DNA of 64,000 nucleotides from Pseudobacteriovorax antillogorgiicola (GTDB taxonomy: Bacteria > Bdellovibrionota_B > Oligoflexia > Oligoflexales > RGVZ01), in contig CAMBEK010000008.1 of NCBI GenBank assembly GCA_945865565.1, forward strand, positions 1 through 64,000, written 5' to 3'. This document shows positions 45,708-56,490 of the stretch, piece after piece. Within the stretch, counting starts at the first letter, position 1, and each line of letters begins with the position of its first letter. The notes below the pieces were generated by a model, which saw nothing but the letters and a program-made list of their open reading frames with translations, did no database searches and had not been told where the DNA came from. The position numbers and the translations under genes are program-made.

Positions 45708-46601
45708 TCAGGCAGCCGGGACGGAGGCAGGAGTTTGTGCCAGACGCAGTTTTGGCGCAGGACAAAAACGAATGATATCCCCAAGGCTCAAAGGGACTTC
45801 GCCATGCTGACCATCAAGGGCTAAAAATGCCCGTTCACTACGATTTTCAATCTCAAACGTATCTTTTTCGGGATCAAAAAATCCACTTTTGACGACTGGC
45901 TTAACTTTTCCGCCAGAAAAAACCTCGCGGACTCGAAATTGAGTCCTGCTGTCGGTCCAGGGCATCACTTGCCCACCTGCAGCAGATATCGCGGCGGAAC
46001 TTCCCACCGCTGTGGAAATCCAAATGCCCGACGACTTCTGTTCTTCGATCCCATCATTGATCCGCAGGCAATAGCGTGTGGTCGCGGCAGGACTCAAGTT
46101 GCTATACAGGAAATCATTCAGCACCGGCTCCGTTTGTACCACGTTTGATTCCCCAGCACGTCGCACCTGAGCCAAAATCCGGGCCACCCGCAAAGTCTGA
46201 CAGTGTCTACCCTGTAAGTCGGAAACGAAACGATCCAGTGTGGCTCCATCATAAGCGCAAAGATATCCGACGCTGGAACGGGAAGAACGAACCCCGATCG
46301 TCAGTGTGTCATCCAAAACCTTGTGACTGGCTGACAGTAAAGTGCCATCGCCACCGACGGTGACCACGGCATCAAATTGTTCGGATTGCGGCCAATCGGT
46401 TTCGCGGGTGATCTCGACAAAGCCTATTTGCGCATTAACGAGTCTGGCCCGCAGCCCGTCCAACGTTTGATAGTGCTCGTCATGGGCGCGCTGCAACCTG
46501 CCTAGATCCTCGAGGGGCATGCGGCCGGCGGCAACTTGTCGCCTGATGACACTGCCATGCCACTCGAGGTTGGTGGTTTTTCGAACCAACAGAATTTTCA
46601 T
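45708..46601 (-). CDS. nadK: NAD kinase
   Basis: Phosphorylates NAD to NADP. Motifs: VVTVGGDGTLLSAS (GGDGT), NDFLYSNLSPAATTRY, and GIWISTAVGSSAAISAAGG, in the order of the NadK family. I used the ATG at 46601 (MKILLVRKTT) over the GTG at 46613. 297 residues, normal length. Located just after the PpiD-like gene on the same strand, with a 20-base gap, so possibly cotranscribed. A short gap separates it from the barrel gene. Confidence 0.9.
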   Translation of the reverse strand: MKILLVRKTTNLEWHGSVIRRQVAAGRMPLEDLGRLQRAHDEHYQTLDGLRARLVNAQIGFVEITRETDWPQSEQFDAVVTVGGDGTLLSASHKVLDDTLTIGVRSSRSSVGYLCAYDGATLDRFVSDLQGRHCQTLRVARILAQVRRAGESNVVQTEPVLNDFLYSNLSPAATTRYCLRINDGIEEQKSSGIWISTAVGSSAAISAAGGQVMPWTDSRTQFRVREVFSGGKVKPVVKSGFFDPEKDTFEIENRSERAFLALDGQHGEVPLSLGDIIRFCPAPKLRLAQTPASVPAA

Positions 46602-46619
46602 TGCAGGGGTCACCAGCGC

Positions 46620-48254
46620 TCAGCCGCCTACGTCAACGGGGGCAGCATCACCGGCATCTGCAACTTCCTTGCGGTCGTCAATTTTGATGTAGTCTGGGTT
46701 TTCCCAAATCCTGCCGCGTTTCTTCAGATCTTCACGCAGGCTTTTTTCCATCGAACTCAGGTAGGAAGAACCAAAGGATCCCGATTCTGAGCGGCGCAGT
46801 TCGTTCTTTTTATCGACCGTCAACTTGGCCATGTCGGCATCGACCTTCTTCTTGAGGCGCAGGACGTAATGCGCCCCCCGACTCTCAACCAGCTGCTGCG
46901 CCGTCTGGCCAGCCTGCCTGAGGGATGAAATGGAAGACAATACGCTGTTATCACTGCCTATTTCTGGTATCACCTTTGCCGTTAATGCAAATTCACCAGT
47001 GGATTTCCAGGTCAATCCCAGTTCCTTGCGAACGCGCTCCAATTCATCGCCACCTTTGGCGACTGCAACGGCCAGCTTATCGACCTCGGCCTTGACCAAT
47101 GCCGGACGACCTTCGTCGGCCAACAACTTCCGGGCAATGCCCCCAGATGCTTGGGCCAGCGTCTCATTGCGCGCGGCCTTGATTTCCTCGACCTTGATCA
47201 CATGAAAGCCAAAGGGTGATTCAACTGGTTCGCTGATCTGGCCTGGCTTCATGGCGAAGGCCGCATCGGCAAATTCCTTGACCATCATCTCACGGGAAAA
47301 GAAACCGAGATCGCCGCCCTTGCTTTTGCCGGCGGCCTCATCCGTAAATTCCCTGGCGACTTTGGCGAAATCCGCCCCGGCAGCCCGAACTTTGGCAATA
47401 ACTTCCGCGGCGCGTTTGCGAGCGACTTCCTTGCCGCGCTTTGCCGCGTCCGCCGAAGCACTACGAGAGCCCTCGAATCCGACTAGAATATGGCGGGCCC
47501 GAACCTGAGCCTCGGACTTGAACTCCGAAGAATGGCCCTCGAAGTAGTCTTTGATCTTCTTTTTGCCTTCATCGGATGCTTCAAACTTGGCAACGTCGCC
47601 TTCGGGCACACTTAACTTGATGTCGGCCGCGGAAAGCTTCAGATAGTCGATATCCATTTTGCTCTCAGAAAGAGCGAACTGCTGTACCAGCCCGGCATCA
47701 CTGACAAAATGAGACTGACCAACAAAATCCTTAAAGCGCTGAACCGTCAGGGAGCGCCGGATTTCGTCCTGAAAACTGGCCTCTGTATGGCGGTTGGAGC
47801 GAAGGTAGTTTTTGAAGGCCTCTGGAGAAAAGGCGCCCTTCTCGTCCTTGAAGGCCTGGGCATCGGTCAAAAGGCGGGCAATCTCGTCGTCACTGACCAG
47901 CATTCCCGCTGTGACGGCTTCGGCAAACATGATCCGCTCATCGATAAGCTGTCCCAAAACCCCCTGGGCAAGGCGGAAGGTTGCCGGATCGAATCCATCC
48001 TTGAACTGGGCCTGAAGTCGCTGATATGACGCCTGATATGCCCGCCGGAATTCATTGCCCGTGATGGAATCACTGCCCACTTTTGCAGCAGATCCAGACG
48101 GTGCGCGCATGCCTCCGTTGTGGTCACAGACCCCGAAAAAGCTCATGGCGAGGACTGCCACAAGGAGGGTCGTATAGGCACCAGAGTTCCTCAGAAGTTT
48201 TTTCCCGCTCAGGTCCTTGAGCCTCGAGAGCCCCGTATTCTTCCAGCGCAGCAT
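46620..48254 (-). CDS. PpiD/SurA-like membrane-anchored peptidyl-prolyl isomerase
   Basis: Periplasmic folding helper, 544 residues. An N-terminal membrane anchor (TTLLVAVLAMSFFGVC, near 28-43), a SurA_N-like helical domain (ITGNEFRRAYQASYQRLQ... QLIDERIMFAEA), then a parvulin-type rotamase domain (~245-355: VRARHILVGFEG, SKGGDLGFFSREMMVKEFADAAFAM, SPFGFHVIKVEEI). The C-terminal ~180 residues are helical and charged. Layout matches PpiD. It diverges from mreB, with a 169-base gap that may hold both promoters. Confidence 0.85.
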   Translation of the reverse strand: MLRWKNTGLSRLKDLSGKKLLRNSGAYTTLLVAVLAMSFFGVCDHNGGMRAPSGSAAKVGSDSITGNEFRRAYQASYQRLQAQFKDGFDPATFRLAQGVLGQLIDERIMFAEAVTAGMLVSDDEIARLLTDAQAFKDEKGAFSPEAFKNYLRSNRHTEASFQDEIRRSLTVQRFKDFVGQSHFVSDAGLVQQFALSESKMDIDYLKLSAADIKLSVPEGDVAKFEASDEGKKKIKDYFEGHSSEFKSEAQVRARHILVGFEGSRSASADAAKRGKEVARKRAAEVIAKVRAAGADFAKVAREFTDEAAGKSKGGDLGFFSREMMVKEFADAAFAMKPGQISEPVESPFGFHVIKVEEIKAARNETLAQASGGIARKLLADEGRPALVKAEVDKLAVAVAKGGDELERVRKELGLTWKSTGEFALTAKVIPEIGSDNSVLSSISSLRQAGQTAQQLVESRGAHYVLRLKKKVDADMAKLTVDKKNELRRSESGSFGSSYLSSMEKSLREDLKKRGRIWENPDYIKIDDRKEVADAGDAAPVDVGG

Positions 48255-48399
48255 TGAGAGAGTCCTTTCTTGTCATTTCTGCTCAGATGGGAAATAAGTA
48301 ATCATAATCTGTAGCACAAAATGAACGAGCGTGTTAACGACGATTAAAATAGATTATTACGACTGCACTGGTCTATCCGCAATAGTCAGACCCACGTAA

Positions 48400-49458
<1,059 letters not shown>

Positions 49459-49499
49459 AAATCCATCAACAGAAGACCTGAACCGGGAGCAATCCGGCC

Positions 49500-50387
49500 A
49501 TGACGACGCGTCAGAGCCACCTTCAAAAAGTTGCTTTGATTGCCAGCGCGGTGATCGCTCCCTTTTTCTTTTTATCCTCGACCATGAAGCCTTGGCGCGG
49601 TGACCGGGTCAACTCCATCGTTGGCCAGGAAGTCATCCATCCCGCGATGTCCACCTGGCATGGCATGGCCACCTACCTTGCAAGCGTCTGGCAGTCCTAC
49701 ATCGCGCTTTCCGGTGCGGCCGAGGAAAATCACCAGTTGAAGGAGAAAGTGGCTATCCTTCAAACCAAACTCATGGATTACGAAGAACAGGTCAGGCAAA
49801 CCGCGCGCCTCCGCCAATTATTGGGCCTGTCGGAATTGCAGCCGGAAAAGATGCTGGTGGCGGAAGTCATTGGTACCCGGGTCAACAACCTGTTCAAGGC
49901 TTTGCGAATCAGCCGGGGAAGCCTCGACGGCGTAAAAGCCGGAATGCCAGTCATCGCACCGGAAGGCATCGTCGGGCGGGTCATCCGCACCGGACTGAAA
50001 GAATCTGATGTTCAGCTTCTCGTTGATTTCGACTTCAACCTCGATGTTCTTTTGCAGAGGACCAGAGTCCGCGGCGTGCTCAACGGATTTTCCAACGACC
50101 TCTGCCGCCTGAATTTGCAAAAGGGTGCGGACATCAGAATTGGCGACACCATCATTACCTCTGGAATTGTCGGTGGCTTTCCCAAAGGTCTGCCAGTGGG
50201 CCGCGTGATGCGCATCACCTACGAATCCGACAACGTTTCCCAGATCATCACTGCAGAGCCTTGGGTGGACTACCGGCGCCTCGAGGAAGTCATGGTGCTG
50301 CACCAATTGGACCCCGAATTGCAAAAAATAGTGGAAACCGCAGGGCGCGAATGGCTTGAACGCACGCTGAAAAGCGGAAACGGTTAA
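49500..50387 (+). CDS. mreC: Rod-shape-determining protein MreC
   Basis: Links MreB and PBP2 in the periplasm. One N-terminal transmembrane helix (VALIASAVIAPFFFLSS), then a coiled coil (EENHQLKEKVAILQTKLMDYEEQ), then paired beta domains (GTRVNNLFKALRISRGSLDGVKAGMPVIAPEGIVGRV, DTIITSGIVGGFPKGLPVGRV). 295 residues, a normal length. Downstream of mreB by ~40 bases, upstream of mreD. Confidence 0.95.
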   Translation: MTTRQSHLQKVALIASAVIAPFFFLSSTMKPWRGDRVNSIVGQEVIHPAMSTWHGMATYLASVWQSYIALSGAAEENHQLKEKVAILQTKLMDYEEQVRQTARLRQLLGLSELQPEKMLVAEVIGTRVNNLFKALRISRGSLDGVKAGMPVIAPEGIVGRVIRTGLKESDVQLLVDFDFNLDVLLQRTRVRGVLNGFSNDLCRLNLQKGADIRIGDTIITSGIVGGFPKGLPVGRVMRITYESDNVSQIITAEPWVDYRRLEEVMVLHQLDPELQKIVETAGREWLERTLKSGNG

Positions 50388-50398
50388 GGGAGGTCACC

Positions 50399-50968
50399 AT
50401 GGAAAGAATTCTGGAAGCCTCCGGGACAAACCGGCTGCAAAAGGTCCTTGCCGCATTGTGGCCGCAGCCCGATTCGGGCAATTTCCTGTTGGACGTTTTC
50501 CACGTGTTTCTGCTGGCGGCCATCGAACAGTCGATGATTCCTCACCAGATGCTTGGTGTGTTCAGAATTGACATTCTCACTCCGTGGCTCTTCGTTTTTT
50601 TCGTATTTGCCCCATTGCGCAAATCGCTACCACTGGCAATCCTTGCCGGCCTCATTCAGGAAACACGCTCCACCGCGCCAGCCGGCATGTACATGTCAGC
50701 CTACTGGAGTGCCGCCGTCACGCTGCATTTTATTCGTCATACGCTATCCTGGCGCCATGTCGGTCCCTGGAATGTCATGCTGGCATCCTGCATGGCATGG
50801 GTCATCTCTTTTGAGACCCTTGTGATTGCTGTGACACAGGATCCAGGCCGCCTGGGCTGGAAGTATGGATTCAGCCAGATTTTCCGGATTCTCATTGCAA
50901 TCGCGATTGGTGTTTTCTTTGCACGGACCGCAAAAAACAGACTTCCACCTGAGGACCAGGTCGGATGA
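50399..50968 (+). CDS. mreD: Rod-shape-determining protein MreD
   Basis: 189-residue integral membrane protein with about five hydrophobic segments in the usual MreD pattern (VFHVFLLAAIEQS, LTPWLFVFFVFAPL, LPLAILAGLIQETRSTAPAG, VMLASCMAWVISFETLVIAV, RILIAIAIGVFF). MreD is poorly conserved; the identification rests on size, topology and its place between mreC and PBP2. The ATG overlaps the AGGTCACC region after mreC. Overlaps the PBP2 start by 4 bases. Confidence 0.85.
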   Translation: MERILEASGTNRLQKVLAALWPQPDSGNFLLDVFHVFLLAAIEQSMIPHQMLGVFRIDILTPWLFVFFVFAPLRKSLPLAILAGLIQETRSTAPAGMYMSAYWSAAVTLHFIRHTLSWRHVGPWNVMLASCMAWVISFETLVIAVTQDPGRLGWKYGFSQIFRILIAIAIGVFFARTAKNRLPPEDQVG

Positions 50969-52929
50969 AAAAAATATTTCGCCGCGAATCCGTCGTCGTC
51001 GAAAATCGTTTCTTCTGGGCCTCGGTGGTTCTCGTAGGAATGACGGCGATCTTGATTTTGCGGCTGTGGTTTGTACAGGTCTACCGCGGTGAATATTACC
51101 GCCGGATTTCAGAGAACAACCGGATTCGAAAAATCGAAATCCCCGCACCCCGCGGCATCATCCTCGACCGGAATGGACAGGTTTTGCTCGGGAACCGTCC
51201 ATTCTTTGACCTCGCCTTCATCCCGCAATATGTCAAAGACAAGGAGACCACGTTCAAACTCCTGTCACGTTTGCTGCATGTGCCGGTGGCGACATTTGAA
51301 AAACGCCTTCAGCTTTCCTCCGGCCAGCCGAAATTCCTGCCGATCAACCTGAAACGGAACCTCTCCATCCACGAAGTATCTACCATTCAATCCAACAGGG
51401 TCTTCCTGCCTGGAATTGATACCAGTGTTGCTCCCCGCCGCGACTATCAGCCCGACACACCGGCGCACTTGCTGGGCTACCTTGGCGAAATCAATAAGGC
51501 CAAACTGGAAGAATTGAACCGCCACAACAAGGACAACCCCTACATGATGGGGGACCTGGTTGGTAAACAGGGCATCGAGGCGAGGTGGGAGCAGCATCTC
51601 CGCGGCAAGCGTGGTTACCGCATGATCCAGGTTGATGCCTTCGGTCGCCAGTCGCACTTGTTTGATCGCGACAAGTGGAACTTGCCCGAAGTCCCAGCAG
51701 TTCCCGGCGACGACATCATCTTGACCATCGATGCAGAACTTCAAAAAGTCACGGCTGACGCGTTCCGCGGAAAATACGGAGCCGTAGTGGTCATGAATCC
51801 GAAAAACGGTCAACTCCTGGCCATGGTGAGTGAGCCTGGATTTGATCCCGCAATTTACCAGATGGGCCTCAGCGGAGAAGAATGGCGCGCACTCCTGAGC
51901 GACCCCTTCCACCCCTTTCTGGACAAGACGACCGGCGGAGAATTTCCGCCAGGATCAACCTACAAGGCCGTCGTCGCCATGGCGGGCCTGGAAGAAAAAA
52001 TCATCGATCCGAATTCGCGGTTTTTTTGCCCAGGTCACTTCACCATCGGAAATCAAGTGTTCCACTGCCACGTTCGCGAGGGCCACGGCCTGGTCAACCT
52101 GCGCGAAGCCCTGATGCGATCTTGCGACGTGTTCTTCTATCACGTTGGCGTTGAACTTGGGGTGGACCGGATTGCGAAGTATGCACGGGCGCTGGGACTT
52201 GGTCAGCGCCTCGGTTTGACTCTCAACATGGAACGTCCGGGACTGGTTCCGACCACGGCGTGGAAAAAACTGACGCACCGCTTGCCCTGGGCCCCCGGAG
52301 AAACGCCACCCATCGCCATCGGCCAGGGTTACAATTTGCTGACTCCCGTGCAAATGGCATCGCTCTATGCAACCATCGCGAATGGCGGAAATATCTGGAA
52401 GCCACAAATCGTAGATCGCGTGGTAAGTCACGTCGGCAAAAAAATCCTTGAGGAATCACCCCAGCTGATCCGCACGGTTCCATACATCTCGCCTGAAACT
52501 TACGCCGCCGTTCGTGAAGGGTTGGAAGCCGTTGTCATGGACGAGCACGGAACCGGTAAAAAGGCACGAGTTGAAGGTATCCGCGTGGCTGGTAAGACCG
52601 GTTCCGTCCAAGTCGTCAGTTTAAAAAAGAACCACAACCAGCGTGATGTCAGCATGAAGTGGAAAGAACACGCCCTGTTTGCGGCCTTTGCACCGGCGGA
52701 AAATGCCGAGATTGTGGTTGCCGTCGTCAGCGAAAACGACAGTGTCGGTGGTGGTGGCGCATCCGCTGCACCGGTTGCAGGGAAAATCCTCAACGCCTAC
52801 TGGCAACTGAAAAAGCAAAGAGAAACCCTTGCGGCTGATGCCACCAAGGCGAAACTTGACATGCCTGATATGCTTGACATGAAGGACAGCAAGAATGCTG
52901 AAGTCACGGAAAACAAAAAGCGACTTTGA
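50965..52929 (+). CDS. mrdA: Penicillin-binding protein 2
   Basis: Transpeptidase of the elongasome, 654 residues. N-terminal anchor (FFWASVVLVGMTAILILRLWF), then a PBP dimerisation domain (RGIILDRNGQVLLGNRPFFDLAFIP). Transpeptidase domain: FPPGSTYK (SxxK active serine), MRSCDVFFY (SxN position), and GKTGSVQV (KTG). The last ~30 residues contain a charged tail (KLDMPDMLDMKDS). The 4-base overlap with mreD and the overlap with rodA keep the set tightly coupled. Confidence 0.95.
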   Translation: MKKIFRRESVVVENRFFWASVVLVGMTAILILRLWFVQVYRGEYYRRISENNRIRKIEIPAPRGIILDRNGQVLLGNRPFFDLAFIPQYVKDKETTFKLLSRLLHVPVATFEKRLQLSSGQPKFLPINLKRNLSIHEVSTIQSNRVFLPGIDTSVAPRRDYQPDTPAHLLGYLGEINKAKLEELNRHNKDNPYMMGDLVGKQGIEARWEQHLRGKRGYRMIQVDAFGRQSHLFDRDKWNLPEVPAVPGDDIILTIDAELQKVTADAFRGKYGAVVVMNPKNGQLLAMVSEPGFDPAIYQMGLSGEEWRALLSDPFHPFLDKTTGGEFPPGSTYKAVVAMAGLEEKIIDPNSRFFCPGHFTIGNQVFHCHVREGHGLVNLREALMRSCDVFFYHVGVELGVDRIAKYARALGLGQRLGLTLNMERPGLVPTTAWKKLTHRLPWAPGETPPIAIGQGYNLLTPVQMASLYATIANGGNIWKPQIVDRVVSHVGKKILEESPQLIRTVPYISPETYAAVREGLEAVVMDEHGTGKKARVEGIRVAGKTGSVQVVSLKKNHNQRDVSMKWKEHALFAAFAPAENAEIVVAVVSENDSVGGGGASAAPVAGKILNAYWQLKKQRETLAADATKAKLDMPDMLDMKDSKNAEVTENKKRL

Positions 52930-54103
52930 CGGCACAGCCCTCAGCCTTGGCAGCGACATCCGGGAATCCAACCAGCATTACTCCCGGATCCTCTGCACAA
53001 CTTTTGCGTTGCTTGTCATTCTTGGTCTTATCAACCTTTACAGCGCCACAGATGGCAAAGCGTTCTTCTACTCACAACTTCGCAACGCGACCCTTGGCAT
53101 CACACTCTTTTTCGCTTTTGGCTGGTTCATTCCGCCCCGTGCCCTCAACACATATGCCTACTGGATCTTTGGTTTTGTTTGCGCATTGCTAGCCTTTGTC
53201 TTGATTCTCGGCGACGTCGCTGGTGGATCGCAACGCTGGATTGAAATCGGTGGATTCCGGGGGCAACCTTCGGAACTTGCAAAAGTGACCGCTGCTCTGG
53301 TTACGGCGCGATTTTTTTACACCAACAAACTTCGATCTGCCTACAAACTGAGTGACTTGTGGCTGCTCGCGGGCATGATTGGGCTGATCTTTGTCCTGAT
53401 CTTTCCCCAGCCAGACCTTGGTACTGCGGGGATTTGTGTCTTGATCGCTGCTTGCCAGATCGCCTTTGTGCAGGTGGATCGCAAAAGCCTGATTATTGTA
53501 GCAACCACAGGCCTCGTCCTGCTAATCGTCGCCTGGTTTGGTCTCCTTCACGACTACCAAAAACTTCGCATCGTGAACTTGTTCAATCCGGGGATGGATC
53601 CAGGCGGCAGTGGTTATCACTCTTTGCAATCCCTGGTCGCGGTAGGCAGTGGACGAATCATGGGCAAGGGCTTCATGCAAGGCACTCAAACCCAGCTTCA
53701 GTTCCTGCCCGAGCGACACACCGACTTCATCTTTTCAGTTTTCGCGGAAGAGCACGGGTTTGCCGGGGCACTGATCACTTTCGTCCTTTTCGGCGTCTTG
53801 AACTACGTTGCCCTGGAGATCGCCCGTCAGGCCAAAGATTCATTCACCAGCCTGCTTGCCGTTGGGCTGACTGCGTTTTTATTTCTTGAATTCGTGATTA
53901 ACGCCTCGATGGTTCTGGGAATGTTCCCGGTCGTCGGAATTCCACTGCCTCTATTCAGTTACGGAGGTTCAGCCTACCTGAGTGTCTGCATCGCATTGGG
54001 CGCGCTGATCGCAATCGACCGGGAAAACCTCGGCCTTTTCCGCCGGGTGAAACCTTTTGGATCCGCTGCAGTCAAATCTGCAACGGCAATTCGCGGAATG
54101 TAA
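52895..54103 (+). CDS. rodA: Rod-shape SEDS glycosyltransferase RodA
   Basis: Peptidoglycan polymerase working with PBP2, 402 residues with about ten transmembrane segments. Family patterns: LILGDVAGGSQRWIEIGGFRGQPSELAKVTAALVTARF (with the catalytic-region Arg-Trp), PQPDLGTAG, LPERHTDFIFSVFAEEHGFAG, and GIPLPLFSYGGSAYLS. Its start lies inside the PBP2 3' end (overlap 35 bases), so a downstream ATG is possible. RodA rather than FtsW is chosen because of the mre/PBP2 context. Confidence 0.92.
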   Translation: MLKSRKTKSDFDGTALSLGSDIRESNQHYSRILCTTFALLVILGLINLYSATDGKAFFYSQLRNATLGITLFFAFGWFIPPRALNTYAYWIFGFVCALLAFVLILGDVAGGSQRWIEIGGFRGQPSELAKVTAALVTARFFYTNKLRSAYKLSDLWLLAGMIGLIFVLIFPQPDLGTAGICVLIAACQIAFVQVDRKSLIIVATTGLVLLIVAWFGLLHDYQKLRIVNLFNPGMDPGGSGYHSLQSLVAVGSGRIMGKGFMQGTQTQLQFLPERHTDFIFSVFAEEHGFAGALITFVLFGVLNYVALEIARQAKDSFTSLLAVGLTAFLFLEFVINASMVLGMFPVVGIPLPLFSYGGSAYLSVCIALGALIAIDRENLGLFRRVKPFGSAAVKSATAIRGM

Positions 54104-54106
54104 ACA

Positions 54107-55018
54107 TTGCTCCAACGGCTGACCTACATTTTAGCCCTCTTGACCTCCCTGTCTGGATGCGGGCCATTGGAGCGGGGCGGCACAACGCCCCTGCTGCATG
54201 ACCTGACCCAAGCGCACCCGCCCAAGGCCCAAAGCGCCACATGGTACCGGCCACTAGCCGCAACACCTTGCCTTGACTACCTGCCACAAGGAATCAAGGA
54301 GGTTCGTTCGGGAAGTCACTTCATCGCAACGCGTCACGCAAATTTGTGGACGATCAAAACAGCGCCTCAACAGATTCACATTTGTGAGGCGCGCAATCAG
54401 AAAAATAAAACCGTTCAAACTTTGATGCCGTCGATCCAGTCGACGATCGACAGCCTTGCCGCCAGACATGCCACCCTGTCGAAGGCATTCCAAACCCTTA
54501 CTGGACAGCCTCTGCCGGAAGTGATCATCGATCTCTTTCCAATCTATGAGGACTCAAGCTCAGGAGAAACGCGATTCGTTACGGACAACGCGTCCTACGA
54601 CCCCGCAAGATCGCGGATCACGCTTTTTCCGTCATCAAACGACCAACAAGGCAAAGTGCACCTTTGGGCGGCACCATTTATTCATGCGCACGAATTGGCC
54701 CACCATACAATCGACAGTTTCAGAATGATGAAACAGATCCCGGAATTTCGAAATGCCGACGACGATGAGCCATTCGCGGATGTATTGGCATTTCTTGCCC
54801 TTGGAAGTAAACCTGAGTTCATCCGCGAACTCCCGGGATTTGGAGTCGATCGCGATCCTTCGTCCGCATTTTTCAGCGACGGCACACCAAAAGAATTTCG
54901 CGATTTTGAAATGGAGTCCCGCCTTAATGCTGCAGTGCGCGCCCACTTGCTCTGGAAGCAAATCTCACCAGACGATTTAGCCCGCGTCATCCTGAATGCA
55001 CGGCCTTCGTCGTTTTGA
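54107..55018 (+). CDS. Lipoprotein with HExxH zinc-peptidase-like motif
   Basis: 303 residues. The start is a TTG 4 bases after the rodA stop; it gives a clean lipoprotein signal LQRLTYILALLTSLSGC with a lipobox. The soluble part contains HAHELAHHTIDSF (HELAH = HExxH) and, about 20 residues later, DDDEPFADVLAFLALG where an acidic third ligand could lie. So it may be a secreted gluzincin. Last gene of the elongasome operon; a role in cell-wall remodelling is possible but only by position. Confidence 0.7.
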   Translation: MLQRLTYILALLTSLSGCGPLERGGTTPLLHDLTQAHPPKAQSATWYRPLAATPCLDYLPQGIKEVRSGSHFIATRHANLWTIKTAPQQIHICEARNQKNKTVQTLMPSIQSTIDSLAARHATLSKAFQTLTGQPLPEVIIDLFPIYEDSSSGETRFVTDNASYDPARSRITLFPSSNDQQGKVHLWAAPFIHAHELAHHTIDSFRMMKQIPEFRNADDDEPFADVLAFLALGSKPEFIRELPGFGVDRDPSSAFFSDGTPKEFRDFEMESRLNAAVRAHLLWKQISPDDLARVILNARPSSF

Positions 55019-55045
55019 ACCCTTCGATATTTTTTTCCAGGAAAT

Positions 55046-55074
55046 TTGACTCACCGGCCAACCTTGGCTACTCT
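55046..55074 (+). promoter_or_regulatory. Sigma-70-like promoter candidate
   Basis: TTGACT, 17 bases, TACTCT, ahead of the protease gene. The -35 box matches 5 of 6 consensus bases and the -10 box matches 4 of 6, with optimal spacing. The start codon lies 43 bases beyond, with AGAGG before it. Confidence 0.4.
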
Positions 55075-55116
55075 TAAAAAAACGTCAGAAACAAATTGTA
55101 AAATCAGAGGTTTCCA

Positions 55117-56490
55117 ATGCCAGCAAGGATGCTGTTTGCGGAGCGCACAAATCGTACCGTTGGATTTGTTGCCACGATCTTGGTTGTGAGTTCAGGGTTC
55201 GCCATCCCGTCAACAGCGCAGGGCAGCAATCCCCGCCCCGAAGTCATCTATGGCGAAGACAACCGCCTGGACCTCTTTGATGCCAAGGTTCCAGACAACT
55301 TGCGCAAACTCGCCCGGTCGACCGCCGTCCTGATGAAGTCATCGGACCTGACCCCAAACAGTTCCCGCTCAGGCTACCTCAATATCCATTCTGAAAACTT
55401 CGGCGATGCCATGGAGCTTTGCCCCAGTGAGCCCTTCCGCGAACAGCCTTCGGCCGGATTCTGCTCTGGGTTTTTAGTGGGTCCAGACATTCTAGTTACT
55501 GCCGGCCACTGCATGGATTCTCAATCCCGCTGCGACATGACTTCATTCGTGTTTGACTATGGCTACATCGACCCCATGACAGACCTGTCATCTGTTCCAT
55601 CCAGCAACGTGTACCGGTGCCAATCAATCGTGGCGCAAGAACTTGATTCTGATACCAAGTCTGACTTCGCGATCGTCAAACTCGACCGCCCCGTCACGAA
55701 CCGGGCTCCGCTGAAATACAAAAAGAACGGCCTCGTTGCCGAAGGCACGAAACTGGTTGTGATTGGTCATCCAAGTGGCCTGCCGACAAAAGTCGCGGGC
55801 GATTCCAGCGTAAGGACATCAAACACTACAAAACCATTTTTTGTGGCCAACCTTGACACCTTTGGTGGCAATTCAGGATCTGCCGTCTTCAACGAAGACA
55901 CAGAAGAAGTTGAGGGCATTCTCGTCCGCGGCGACATGGATTTTCAATTTATCAACGGGTGCTACAAGAGTAACGTTTGTGAGCAGGACGCCTGCCGTGG
56001 TGAAGATGTCACGAGATCCCCCGTGTTTGCCGAGTATCTTGAAGTGGATGATCGCCCGACAGAGACTGAGACCGTGACCGTGGACGGCCTCGACACCGCG
56101 ATTCCAGATGACAATTCAGCGGGAGTGACGCAAACCCTGAATTTCAATAAATCAGCGGAGATCGCTGCCGTTGGTGTCCGCGTAAAGGTTGAACACAGTT
56201 TTCCGGCTGATATCCGCGTCAGCCTCCGCCACCCCGATGGAACGGTGATCGATCTCGGGACATTAGGCGTCTACAAGGATAATCCAAAACCGGCGGACAT
56301 TCCGGCAAGTCGCCCACCGGTTATTGCTGAACGAACCTTCGGTTTGGACGGCGTGCCTGTGAAAGCACTCCGCCAGCTGCGCAAGCGCGAGGCAATTGGA
56401 GACTGGAAAGTCACCGTGAGTGATACGGCTCAGGCCGACTCAGGAAAACTCCTGGAAATTGACCTCAAGGTTAAAACATACATTCCGTGA
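55117..56490 (+). CDS. Secreted trypsin-like serine protease with C-terminal P domain
   Basis: 457 residues, signal peptide (VGFVATILVVSSGFAIPSTAQG). Chymotrypsin-fold triad visible: His in LVTAGHCMD, Asp in SDFAIVKLD, Ser in FGGNSGSAVF. The C-terminal ~120 residues (SAEIAAVGVRVKVEHSFPADIRVSLRHPDGTVIDLG, GDWKVTVSD) match the proprotein-convertase P domain found in exported bacterial proteases. Cys residues form likely pairs. Probably exported for protein degradation. The folK start overlaps its stop by 4 bases. Confidence 0.9.
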   Translation: MPARMLFAERTNRTVGFVATILVVSSGFAIPSTAQGSNPRPEVIYGEDNRLDLFDAKVPDNLRKLARSTAVLMKSSDLTPNSSRSGYLNIHSENFGDAMELCPSEPFREQPSAGFCSGFLVGPDILVTAGHCMDSQSRCDMTSFVFDYGYIDPMTDLSSVPSSNVYRCQSIVAQELDSDTKSDFAIVKLDRPVTNRAPLKYKKNGLVAEGTKLVVIGHPSGLPTKVAGDSSVRTSNTTKPFFVANLDTFGGNSGSAVFNEDTEEVEGILVRGDMDFQFINGCYKSNVCEQDACRGEDVTRSPVFAEYLEVDDRPTETETVTVDGLDTAIPDDNSAGVTQTLNFNKSAEIAAVGVRVKVEHSFPADIRVSLRHPDGTVIDLGTLGVYKDNPKPADIPASRPPVIAERTFGLDGVPVKALRQLRKREAIGDWKVTVSDTAQADSGKLLEIDLKVKTYIP

